The notes beneath the pieces were generated by a model. The model was not told the origin of the DNA and made no database searches. It saw only the letters and a program-made list of their open reading frames with translations. The position numbers were made by a program, and so were the translations under genes. Shown here piece by piece: positions 8,135 to 13,989 of a stretch of 13,989 nt of DNA; position 1 is the first letter of the stretch, and each line of letters starts with the position of its first letter. Source of the stretch: an uncultured Lachnospiraceae bacterium (GTDB lineage Bacteria > Bacillota > Clostridia > Lachnospirales > Lachnospiraceae); NCBI GenBank assembly GCA_900555195.1, contig USKC01000049.1:1-13989 (forward strand). Reading direction: 5' to 3'.

Positions 8135-10048
8135 TCACATTTTTCCCAACAGTTCTTCCAGCCAGGCTTCCAATTCCTCCTGCCCTGCCTGGAATTCCTT
8201 TTCCTCACAATACGCGAACAGCTCCTTCAGGCATGTTTCCCTGTCGGACTGCCCACATAAACGGTTCAATACCGTCTCCCGCAGCCTGCCAAGCTGTTCT
8301 GTCGTCTCTCCCATTCCTTCCGGAATGGCCTCGCCCAGCTTTTTTCTTAGATAGGCAGCTGCTGCCGGGCTGTTCCCGCCGGTGGAGATCCCAACCGTCA
8401 CCGGCCCGTCACAGATCAGGGCCGGGAAGAGGAAGGTACAGTTCTTTCTGTCATCCACCGCATTGATCAGAATTCCTTTCCGCCTGCAAAGCTCTGCCGC
8501 CCAGCCGTTCACATCCTTCTCATCCGTAGCGGCGATGACAAAAAAGGCGCCCTCCAGATCCGCTTCCCTGGCCTTGTGCTGGCACAGTTCCACTCCCTCG
8601 CCTTCCTTCGCCATGCACAGGATCTCTTCTCCTATGACGGGGGAAATACATACCAGACGCGGCCCAAACGGGAGCAGTTTCCGGATCTTTCTGGCCGCCA
8701 CCTTGCCCCCTCCCAGGATCACTCCCCGCTTTCCTGCAATATCCATATAGAAGGGAAAGGCACCTTTTCCTTCCATGGAGCATACGCTTTCGCCTCGGCT
8801 CCTTTCTCTTTCATCCCGGTTCCTTTCTCTCTCCTCCTGGCCCCATTCTCCTTCTTCCTGCATCACTCGCTTTACAGCCGCATCGTTTTCCCCTGCACGC
8901 TCCTCCCATCCGGCATGGGAACTGCTTTTTTCTCCGTCCAGCGCGCCAAGCAGAGATTCAAATGCGGGTGCATCCAGATGATCCCGCAGATAATACAACA
9001 GCTTATCAAAGGAATATCCTTCAAACCGGGCCCGGAATTCCTCCATTTTCCCGGCCGCCTTATGGAAGGCCAGTGACTTATACATTTCGTCCAATTCCGC
9101 GTCCAGTATCTCCTGTGCATCCTTAACCGCCTGAAGCTTTCTGCGGTTATTTTCTCTGGCCAACCGTTCAAAATCATCTATGGATACCAGCCTGCATCCG
9201 GGCAGTTCTCCCATCTCCGGATCGATATCCGCAGGCACAGCGATATCCAAAAACAGCCGATTCTTTCGCGTACAAAGGCGCTTCGCCGCCTCTCCTGCGG
9301 TCAGCGTATAATGCGGGCTTTCCGTAGCGGAAAGAATCACATCCGCCCTGTCCAGATACAGATACCGTTCCCGATAATCCACTATCTCAAGCTTTCCGCC
9401 CTCCGTCTCCGAAAGCCCATGGCTTCTGCGCGTGGCGGTCACATGTATCCCCGTCCGTCCGAGCAGGTTTTTTAACAGGCTGCTTCCCATCCTGCCGCTG
9501 CCTCCGATCAGCAGCACTTCCAGGCCGTCCTTCTTTGCTTCCGCCGTCTGAAAATGAAATACCTCCGCCGAAGCCAGCGTGGCGATGGAGGCGGAAGCCT
9601 TGGAAATATCCGTCTGGGTTTTGATCTTCTTTGCACAGGCAAGCGCTCCCTGGAAAACTGCATTGAGTTCATAGCCCGTTTTCCCCAGGCTGCAGGAACG
9701 AAGATACGCCTCCCTGACCTGTCCCAGGATTTCATCCTCCCCGACCACCATGGAATCCATCCCGCAGGTGACACGGTAGAGATGCTCCGTCGCCTTTTTC
9801 CCGGAAAACCTTCTCGATATCTCGCGCAGCCGCGTGGCCGCAATGCCGCTTTTTTCGGAAAGCAGCCGCTCCGGCAACGTAAAATCCGTCCCTTCCCCCG
9901 CAATATATACTTCCGTCCTGTTGCATGTAGACAACAGCACGGCACAGCCCGCAGCTTCTACAAACGCCTCCGCCTCTTCTTTGGAAAACGCAAGCCTTCC
10001 TCTCATCTCCTGCGCGGCCGACCGGAAGCTGATGCTGATACACTCCAT
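8135..10048 (-). CDS. hemA-sirC: bifunctional glutamyl-tRNA reductase / precorrin-2 dehydrogenase
   Basis: The protein is 637 residues from the chosen start. The N-terminal part, about 1-375, is glutamyl-tRNA reductase, which reduces Glu-tRNA(Glu) to glutamate-1-semialdehyde with NADPH. It has LLSTCNRTEVY with catalytic Cys42, GEDEILGQVREAY, the nucleotide-binding VLLIGGSGRMGSSLLKNLL and RLFLDIAVPADIDP. The C-terminal part, about 431-637, is a CysG-N/Met8p-type precorrin-2 dehydrogenase that oxidises precorrin-2 to sirohydrochlorin with NAD. It has VILGGGKVAARK, NAVDDRKNCTFLFPA carrying the conserved Asp pair, and GPVTVGISTGGNSPAAA. A charged linker with ERERNRD/ERERSRG repeats lies between. 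The GluTR dimerisation helices appear shortened, lacking the usual C-terminal HAPT-type block. The start at 10048 gives the typical MECISISFRSAAQEMRGRLAF opening. Extending to the in-frame ATG at 10144 would add 32 residues unlike the family. First gene of the hem operon. Chelatase activity cannot be judged. Confidence 0.95.
   Translation of the reverse strand: MECISISFRSAAQEMRGRLAFSKEEAEAFVEAAGCAVLLSTCNRTEVYIAGEGTDFTLPERLLSEKSGIAATRLREISRRFSGKKATEHLYRVTCGMDSMVVGEDEILGQVREAYLRSCSLGKTGYELNAVFQGALACAKKIKTQTDISKASASIATLASAEVFHFQTAEAKKDGLEVLLIGGSGRMGSSLLKNLLGRTGIHVTATRRSHGLSETEGGKLEIVDYRERYLYLDRADVILSATESPHYTLTAGEAAKRLCTRKNRLFLDIAVPADIDPEMGELPGCRLVSIDDFERLARENNRRKLQAVKDAQEILDAELDEMYKSLAFHKAAGKMEEFRARFEGYSFDKLLYYLRDHLDAPAFESLLGALDGEKSSSHAGWEERAGENDAAVKRVMQEEGEWGQEERERNRDERERSRGESVCSMEGKGAFPFYMDIAGKRGVILGGGKVAARKIRKLLPFGPRLVCISPVIGEEILCMAKEGEGVELCQHKAREADLEGAFFVIAATDEKDVNGWAAELCRRKGILINAVDDRKNCTFLFPALICDGPVTVGISTGGNSPAAAAYLRKKLGEAIPEGMGETTEQLGRLRETVLNRLCGQSDRETCLKELFAYCEEKEFQAGQEELEAWLEELLGKM
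8800..8841 (-). repeat. 21-base tandem repeat in the HemA-SirC linker
   Basis: Two imperfect 21-base units (8800-8820 and 8821-8841) each begin TCCTTTCTCT on the plus strand. They encode ERERNRD and ERERSRG within a strongly charged linker between the GluTR and precorrin-2 dehydrogenase domains. The second half of the second unit has diverged. Confidence 0.65.
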
Positions 10049-10180
10049 TCTACTTTCATCCCTTTCTCTCCGCCCGCCATAGCATTCTTCCCAACCGGCA
10101 TCCGGACACCCAAATGCAAAGCGGCAGAAACGATTGCTGTCCATCCCGATCGCGTTCCGGACATTCCTGAACTGTTACCT

Positions 10181-10209
10181 ATGATAAACGATTTTCCTTC
10201 TCTTGTAAA
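10181..10209 (-). promoter_or_regulatory. predicted sigma-70-type promoter of the hem operon
   Basis: On the minus strand this reads -35 TTTACA (10204-10209), a 17-base spacer, and -10 TATCAT (10181-10186), each one base from consensus. The surrounding sequence is the most AT-rich part of the region. Transcription would start near 10174, giving a leader of about 126 bases before the HemA start at 10048. The leader contains TCCGGACA (plus-strand reading) twice, at 10101-10108 and 10156-10163. I could not recognise a cobalamin riboswitch or other known leader RNA in it. Confidence 0.6.
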
Positions 10210-10368
10210 ATAAGAGATAAAACAGGTTTCATAAGAATAAATTATCCGGATTCTTCATTCGTCCGGCATATCCTTTTGCAGCTTACGCATAAGTGGAACC
10301 GATCGCATACCGCAACCAACTGTCTTCCTTTCCGCACAAGCCGCTTCAAAAATCGTCTATGTTACTGC
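10210..10368. other. intergenic stretch, nothing recognised
   Basis: This is part of the 732-base gap between hemA and the MalY-like gene. It holds the upstream flank of the hem promoter, a weak AAGAAT/ATTCTT inverted repeat around 10233-10255 containing TCCGGA, and no reading frame with protein-like composition. The rest of the gap is covered by the hemA promoter and leader, the long foldback, and the promoter and leader of the plus-strand gene. Confidence 0.5.
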
Positions 10369-10622
10369 TCAGCCCTGCGCATATGCTTCGTCCTCCAGCG
10401 CCAGCTCCGTCCGGGCACGCTTCTGTCCCTGCGGTGGGTATGGTGTTTGCTGGTACTGTCTAAAAACGTCGGTACTTACGAACCGTCTTTTGGTTCGTTA
10501 TGTACCGCTACGTTTTTGGCCAAGCGAGAGCGTGTACCAGCAAACACCATACCCACCGCAGGGACAGATGAAGGCCCAGATGGTAGCTGGCACCGGAGGA
10601 CGAGGCATATGCGCAGGGCTGA
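10369..10622. repeat. 254-base long inverted repeat (foldback) with nested stems
   Basis: The two halves are reverse complements at several levels. The outer arms 10369-10396 and 10595-10622 pair over 28 positions with one G-T wobble. A middle zone is diverged (26 against 27 bases, including a perfect 7-bp GCCAGCT/AGCTGGC). The inner arms 10423-10456 and 10534-10567 pair perfectly over 34 bp. The intervening 77 bases fold again: AAAAACG/CGTTTTT (10462-10468 with 10511-10517), CGGTAC/GTACCG (10470-10475 with 10502-10507) and ACGAACC/GGTTCGT (10478-10484 with 10492-10498), closing on a 7-base loop. No flanking target-site duplication is evident; an 8-base C run follows at 10623-10630. There is no T tract, so it is not a simple terminator. 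Best guesses are a MITE-like dispersed element or a structured RNA; the identity is unknown. Confidence 0.9.
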
Positions 10623-10677
10623 CCCCCCCCATCTGTTGCCAACTTTTTCTGACAAGCTTTTCTTTCCGTATGGACAA

Positions 10678-10686
10678 TGCTATAAT
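10678..10686 (+). promoter_or_regulatory. predicted extended -10 promoter for the MalY-like gene
   Basis: The sequence TGCTATAAT is a perfect extended -10 element (TGnTATAAT). The -35 region 17 bases upstream is only a T-rich TTTTCT, which extended -10 promoters tolerate. Transcription would start near 10693, leaving a leader of about 88 bases that includes GGCTC (10709-10713) and GAGCC (10753-10757), which could pair. It lies 56 bases right of the long foldback. Confidence 0.6.
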
Positions 10687-10780
10687 CAGAATCAGTGGTT
10701 TGATGCATGGCTCGGCAGCCTGCTGTGCATATCCTGTGATTACATAAAGCCGGAGCCAGAGGCCCCGGTAGGAGGACAAA

Positions 10781-11992
10781 ATGAAATACGATTTTACTTC
10801 AATCATTGACAGACGCGGAAAGGATTCCATCGCGGTGGATGTAATCCCTTTTCCGGAGGCTTCCGTTCAGGAAGGCTTCTCCAGAATCCCCATGTGGGTA
10901 GCGGATATGAATTATGCCACCGCGCCTTCTATTCAGGAAGCCATCATCGAACGGACAAAGCATCCCGCCTTCGGATATTTTGATCCCAGTGATGAATATT
11001 ATGGAAAAATCATAGAATGGCAGCGTGTCAGAAATGGCGTGGAAGGGCTGGCAAAGGATGATATCGGATATGAAAACGGCGTTCTGGGCTGTGTTTCCTC
11101 CGCCCTGCAGGCCTTTACCGCACCCGGGGAGGCCGTTCTGCTGCATGCGCCCACCTATGTGGGATTCACAGGTACAGTAGAAAACAATGGCCGGAAAATC
11201 ATCCACAGCGACTTATACCTGGATGAAAACGGCGTATGGCGGATGGACTATGAAGATATGGATCGGAAACTGAAGGAGCATCATATCCATTTCGCGATCT
11301 TCTGTTCTCCCCACAATCCATGCGGCCGCGTCTGGGAAAGGGAAGAGATCGAAGCCGCCATGGAAGTCTACGCGCGCAATGACTGTGTGGTGATATCGGA
11401 CGAAATCTGGTCGGACTTGATCCTGGAAGGCCATAAACATATCCCTACGCAGTCCGTGAGCGAGGATGCCAAAAACAGGACCATCGCAATCTATGCGCCT
11501 TCCAAGACGTTTAACCTGGCCGGCCTGATCGGTTCCTATCACATTATTTACAATCCCTATCTTCGTGACAGGGTGAGAAAACAATCCGGCCTCTCCCATT
11601 ACAACAGCATGAACGTACTCTCCATGCATGCGCTGATCGGCGCCTATGGCGCAGAGGGGCAGGAATGGGTGGACGAACTGCGTCAGGTGCTTTCCGGAAA
11701 TGTAGACTATGCTTACCGCTATATCTGCGATCATTTTGAGGGAGTAACCTTATCCAAGCCGCAGGGAACCTATATGCTGTATCTGGACTGCGAAGAATGG
11801 TGCCGAACGCATCATATGGACATGGACGAATTGATCCGCGCCGGCATCCGCGTGGGCGTGATCTGGCAGGACGGACGTCCTTTCAACCGCCCCTGGGCCA
11901 TCCGCATGAATCTGGCCCTGCCGCTCTCTCTGGTACAGGAAGCGATGGAACGTCTGGATCGCTATGTTTTCAACTGCAAAGAGGAGAAGTGA
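10781..11992 (+). CDS. PLP-dependent C-S lyase / aminotransferase, MalY/PatB family
   Basis: This 403-residue fold-type I PLP enzyme closely follows the MalY/PatB (cystathionine beta-lyase-like) pattern. The N-terminal KYDFTSIIDRRGKDS and RIPMWVADMNYATAPSIQEAI blocks are characteristic. SPHNPCGRVW (Asn179) and VVISDEIWSDL (Asp207) hold the PLP ring. The Schiff-base lysine is Lys242 in APSKTFNLAGL, and RPFNRPWAIRMNLALP carries the carboxylate-binding Arg. Family members cleave L-cystathionine or other cysteine S-conjugates to a thiol, pyruvate and ammonia in the cytoplasm; E. coli MalY also represses the maltose regulator MalT. The exact substrate is not predictable. The start is firm: AGGAGG at 10770-10775 with 5-base spacing. 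It has its own promoter and is followed by a shared terminator, so it appears monocistronic and diverges from the hem operon. Confidence 0.93.
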   Translation: MKYDFTSIIDRRGKDSIAVDVIPFPEASVQEGFSRIPMWVADMNYATAPSIQEAIIERTKHPAFGYFDPSDEYYGKIIEWQRVRNGVEGLAKDDIGYENGVLGCVSSALQAFTAPGEAVLLHAPTYVGFTGTVENNGRKIIHSDLYLDENGVWRMDYEDMDRKLKEHHIHFAIFCSPHNPCGRVWEREEIEAAMEVYARNDCVVISDEIWSDLILEGHKHIPTQSVSEDAKNRTIAIYAPSKTFNLAGLIGSYHIIYNPYLRDRVRKQSGLSHYNSMNVLSMHALIGAYGAEGQEWVDELRQVLSGNVDYAYRYICDHFEGVTLSKPQGTYMLYLDCEEWCRTHHMDMDELIRAGIRVGVIWQDGRPFNRPWAIRMNLALPLSLVQEAMERLDRYVFNCKEEK

Positions 11993-12028
11993 CGCTGACG
12001 CTTTCCGCTCTGAAGGGATGTGAATTAA

Positions 12029-12073
12029 AAAAATCCGTTTCGTCTGCCTGGTTAGGCAGCGGAACGGATTTTT
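12029..12073. terminator. bidirectional intrinsic terminator between the MalY-like gene and the ABC transporter operon
   Basis: An A tract and AAAAATCCGTT on the left pair with AACGGATTTTT on the right. A CTGCCT/AGGCAG inner stem with GGTT loop caps the hairpin, with a small bulge between. The right edge is a T run on the plus strand, and the A run on the left becomes a U run on the minus strand. The hairpin can therefore end the plus-strand gene (stop at 11992) and the convergent minus-strand ABC gene (stop at 12110). Confidence 0.88.
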
Positions 12074-12109
12074 CATGTTCGGTCGGGCATCTCCCAGATA
12101 AAACAATTT

Positions 12110-13849
12110 TCAGGAGCAATACCCTCCCGCCTGGGCTTCCCACATCCTGCTGTATTCCCCCTTTCTGGCCAGCAGCTCTGCATGGCTTCCATTTTCCACA
12201 ATTTTTCCTTCTTTAAGAACAAGGATCCGATCCGCAATCCTGGCCAACCCCAGGCGATGGGTAATGATGATGCAAGTCTTTTCCTTCGCCATATCCTGAA
12301 ATATCTGATAGAACCGGCCTTCCTGCAGAGGATCGATCGCAGCCGTGGGCTCATCCAACAATAGGATCCTCGATTTTCTATAGATTCCCCTGGCGGCTGC
12401 AATTGTCTGCCACTGCCCGCCGGACAAATCCACCCCGTCAAAGTCCCTGGATAATACCGCCTGCCCGTCCGTTTTCCATTCTGCGTCCACCTTATGGAGC
12501 GCCCTTTCATAGGCCTCAGTACTGCGAACATCTGAAATACAGACATTTTCTTCCAGAGTCAGTTTATAACGGTTGAACTGCTGGAATACAGCGCTGATGG
12601 AGGAAAAACAGTTCCGACATCCATCCATGGCCTTTCCTCCCACCATCACTTCTCCTTCATCCGGCTGGTAAAGCCCCAGCATGATGCGGGCGAGCGTAGT
12701 TTTTCCGGCCCCGTTTTCCCCCACAACGGCCACCGTCTCTTTGTCCGCAATCTCCAGGCTAATCTGCCTCAGGCATTCCTGTTTTGCATCCGGATACCGG
12801 AAAGAGACATTCTTAAGAACGATGCTCCCATCATTAATCTCCATGTCTTCCTGTTCTGTTTCCGGACTTTCCATCAGATTCAGGAAATGGCTGATCCGTC
12901 CCATATCCCGGGACAAGCTGCCAAGACTATCCTGAAAAATCTCTTCCATCAGCAAAAACATTACGTCAATGGAAGAAAAGACTGCAGCAAATGCGCCTAC
13001 GCTGATTCGCCCGCGGACACAACCAGCCGCCAATAGAAGCAGAATCATTCCGTAAGCAAGGAAGCTGAAACAGTTCAGGCCAAGATGCACGAAAGCCTCT
13101 TTTTTCCGCCTCTTCCATGCATCCCCATTCCATCTTTGCACCCCTTCCCGATACAGCCGCAGGAAATATACGGCTGCTCCCAGGGTGCGCGTCTCCTTGT
13201 AACAGTCCAGACCGGTCAGAACCCTTTCATAGGCTTCTGCCTCTCTTCTTGCCGGGGCGATCTGCCGTTCAAGCAGTTCCCCGGAGCGCATCTTTACCCA
13301 GTTCCCAAGAAGCACCGGGAGGAATACCAAAAGTAGCGCCAAAATGAGTATGGGATCCAACCGATGCAGATAGATTCCCATCAGTGCAAAATACGGTACA
13401 TAAAATGTGAATATGGAGTTCACCCTATCCACCATAGCACAGGCTTCTTTCGCCCCCTCATCCGCCATATTCAGATCCGTCAGAAAACTGTTCCTTTCAA
13501 AATCGATCAGCCGAAGCCTGCCGATTTTCTTCTGCATCATCGCGCAGACACGCCCATAGCCCTTCTCCCGCACCACATCGGAATAGAAGTTCACCCATCC
13601 GTTCAATATCTGGCTGATCACCTGCGCAAGGATCAACACGACAGCTGCCGCTGCCGCCCTTTCCCCATTCCCAGTCCCATTCACGCAGGCTGTAATGCTG
13701 TCAAACAGCTGCTGCGTCAGGATAGCCACCGCTGCAAAGGACATTCCATGGAAAATATCCACAGAGGACATCAGCAGGTTTTCTCGCCTCATTTGTCTGA
13801 AAATCATCGGATATACCCGGCAGAAGATCTTCCCAAAATTATGCTTCAT
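12110..13849 (-). CDS. ABC transporter, fused permease and ATP-binding half (exporter type)
   Basis: From the chosen start the protein is 579 residues. An N-terminal membrane domain of about six helices (residues about 20-310) is followed by a nucleotide-binding domain. Walker A is VGENGAGKTT (about 377-385), the Q-loop FQQF (about 422-425), the signature DLSGGQ (about 474-479), Walker B ILLLDEPTAAID (from 495) and the H-loop His near 531 in IIITHRLG. All catalytic elements look intact. Such half-transporters work as dimers that export lipids, peptides or drugs across the cytoplasmic membrane. The substrate is not evident; no peptidase domain or precursor peptide is seen. It overlaps the end of another ABC half-transporter gene by 11 bases, so the two probably form a heterodimer. 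The start at 13849 was preferred because a G-rich stretch precedes it; the in-frame ATG at 13876 would lengthen it by 9 residues. Confidence 0.92.
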   Translation of the reverse strand: MKHNFGKIFCRVYPMIFRQMRRENLLMSSVDIFHGMSFAAVAILTQQLFDSITACVNGTGNGERAAAAAVVLILAQVISQILNGWVNFYSDVVREKGYGRVCAMMQKKIGRLRLIDFERNSFLTDLNMADEGAKEACAMVDRVNSIFTFYVPYFALMGIYLHRLDPILILALLLVFLPVLLGNWVKMRSGELLERQIAPARREAEAYERVLTGLDCYKETRTLGAAVYFLRLYREGVQRWNGDAWKRRKKEAFVHLGLNCFSFLAYGMILLLLAAGCVRGRISVGAFAAVFSSIDVMFLLMEEIFQDSLGSLSRDMGRISHFLNLMESPETEQEDMEINDGSIVLKNVSFRYPDAKQECLRQISLEIADKETVAVVGENGAGKTTLARIMLGLYQPDEGEVMVGGKAMDGCRNCFSSISAVFQQFNRYKLTLEENVCISDVRSTEAYERALHKVDAEWKTDGQAVLSRDFDGVDLSGGQWQTIAAARGIYRKSRILLLDEPTAAIDPLQEGRFYQIFQDMAKEKTCIIITHRLGLARIADRILVLKEGKIVENGSHAELLARKGEYSRMWEAQAGGYCS

Positions 13850-13988
13850 ATACTGCCCCGTCCCCCTTTTCTTCATACCATTTTGCCTGTTTTGTATACA
13901 TCTGCTTATACAGCCCCCCTTCCTCCATCAACCCGGAATGGCTTCCAGCCTGCACAACTGTTCCATCTTCGATCACATATATGAAATC
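13839..13988 (-). CDS. ABC transporter ATP-binding protein, C-terminal fragment (runs off right edge)
   Basis: Forty-nine codons and a TAA stop (13839-13841) are visible. The peptide begins DFIYVIEDGTVVQAGSHSGL and ends EEKGDGAVYEA. The pattern I-hydrophobic-x-DG-x-V-x-x-G-(S/T)-H-x-x-L, then GGLY-x-x-(M/L)-Y, is the standard end of an ABC exporter nucleotide-binding domain, just after the H-loop. Its stop overlaps the start of the downstream half-transporter, which indicates translational coupling and a probable heterodimeric exporter. The remainder, including the membrane domain and Walker motifs, lies outside the window. Confidence 0.85.
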   Translation of the reverse strand, partial: DFIYVIEDGTVVQAGSHSGLMEEGGLYKQMYTKQAKWYEEKGDGAVYEA

Positions 13989-13989
13989 T

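Noticed and set aside
10049..10144. N-terminal extension of HemA to the in-frame ATG at 10144
   Set aside because: The extra 32 residues do not resemble GluTR, while residues from 10048 match the usual family start. The extension lies in the predicted untranslated leader.
10049..10180. Cobalamin riboswitch upstream of the hem operon
   Set aside because: I looked for the B12-box and the conserved core of the cobalamin aptamer on the minus strand and did not find a convincing match.
10369..10622. The foldback as an ordinary intrinsic terminator or attenuator
   Set aside because: It is far longer than such hairpins, has no U tract at either end, and lies upstream of both flanking promoters rather than after a gene.
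10623..10630. Run of eight C residues as a phase-variable tract
   Set aside because: It lies outside any gene and about 48 bases upstream of the -10 element. Slippage there would have no obvious effect.
10276..10809. A 177-codon plus-strand frame across the long foldback, and the opposing frame at 10498-10830
   Set aside because: Both run through the inverted repeat, so they share peptide fragments such as RWVWCLLV on the two strands. Each also overlaps the start of the MalY-like gene. They reflect the repeat, not protein selection.

Overview
The window looks like chromosomal DNA of a gut-type Clostridia bacterium, most likely Lachnospiraceae. This is inferred from moderate-to-high GC content, strong AGGAGG-type ribosome binding sites, tightly packed operons, and a clostridial-style hem cluster that stops at the precorrin-2/sirohydrochlorin branch. 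I see no rRNA, tRNA, CRISPR array, transposase or phage gene.

Layout. (1) Positions 1-3203, minus strand: a likely operon with a sigma-70-type promoter near 3175-3203. It encodes a CPBP-family membrane protease, a metallo-beta-lactamase-fold hydrolase and an integral membrane acyltransferase. A possible aldo/keto reductase N-terminus runs off the left edge. (2) Positions 3245-10209, minus strand: the tetrapyrrole operon, in transcription order HemA-SirC fusion, HemC-CobA-HemD triple fusion, HemB, HemL. (3) Positions 10049-10780: a 732-base intergenic region. It holds a good hemA promoter reading left, an extended -10 promoter reading right, and between them a 254-base foldback with a perfect 34-bp inverted repeat and further nested stems. 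(4) Positions 10781-11992, plus strand: a MalY/PatB-type PLP-dependent C-S lyase or aminotransferase. (5) Positions 12029-12073: a hairpin flanked by A and T tracts that can terminate transcription from both sides. (6) Positions 12110-13988, minus strand: two overlapping ABC exporter half-transporters, the upstream one cut by the window edge.

How the genes work together. The four hem polypeptides carry seven activities. They turn glutamyl-tRNA into 5-aminolevulinate (HemA, HemL), porphobilinogen (HemB), hydroxymethylbilane (HemC), uroporphyrinogen III (HemD), precorrin-2 (CobA) and sirohydrochlorin (SirC). No hemE, hemN or hemH is present here, so the operon looks dedicated to siroheme and/or cobalamin rather than protoheme. 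The two halves of the enterobacterial CysG enzyme are split and attached to different partners. The interdomain linkers, and one insertion inside HemD, are built from short in-frame tandem repeats.

The most interesting unexplained feature is the long foldback at 10369-10622. It encodes no convincing protein and may be a dispersed repeat (MITE-like) or a structured RNA. A genome-wide search would decide between these.
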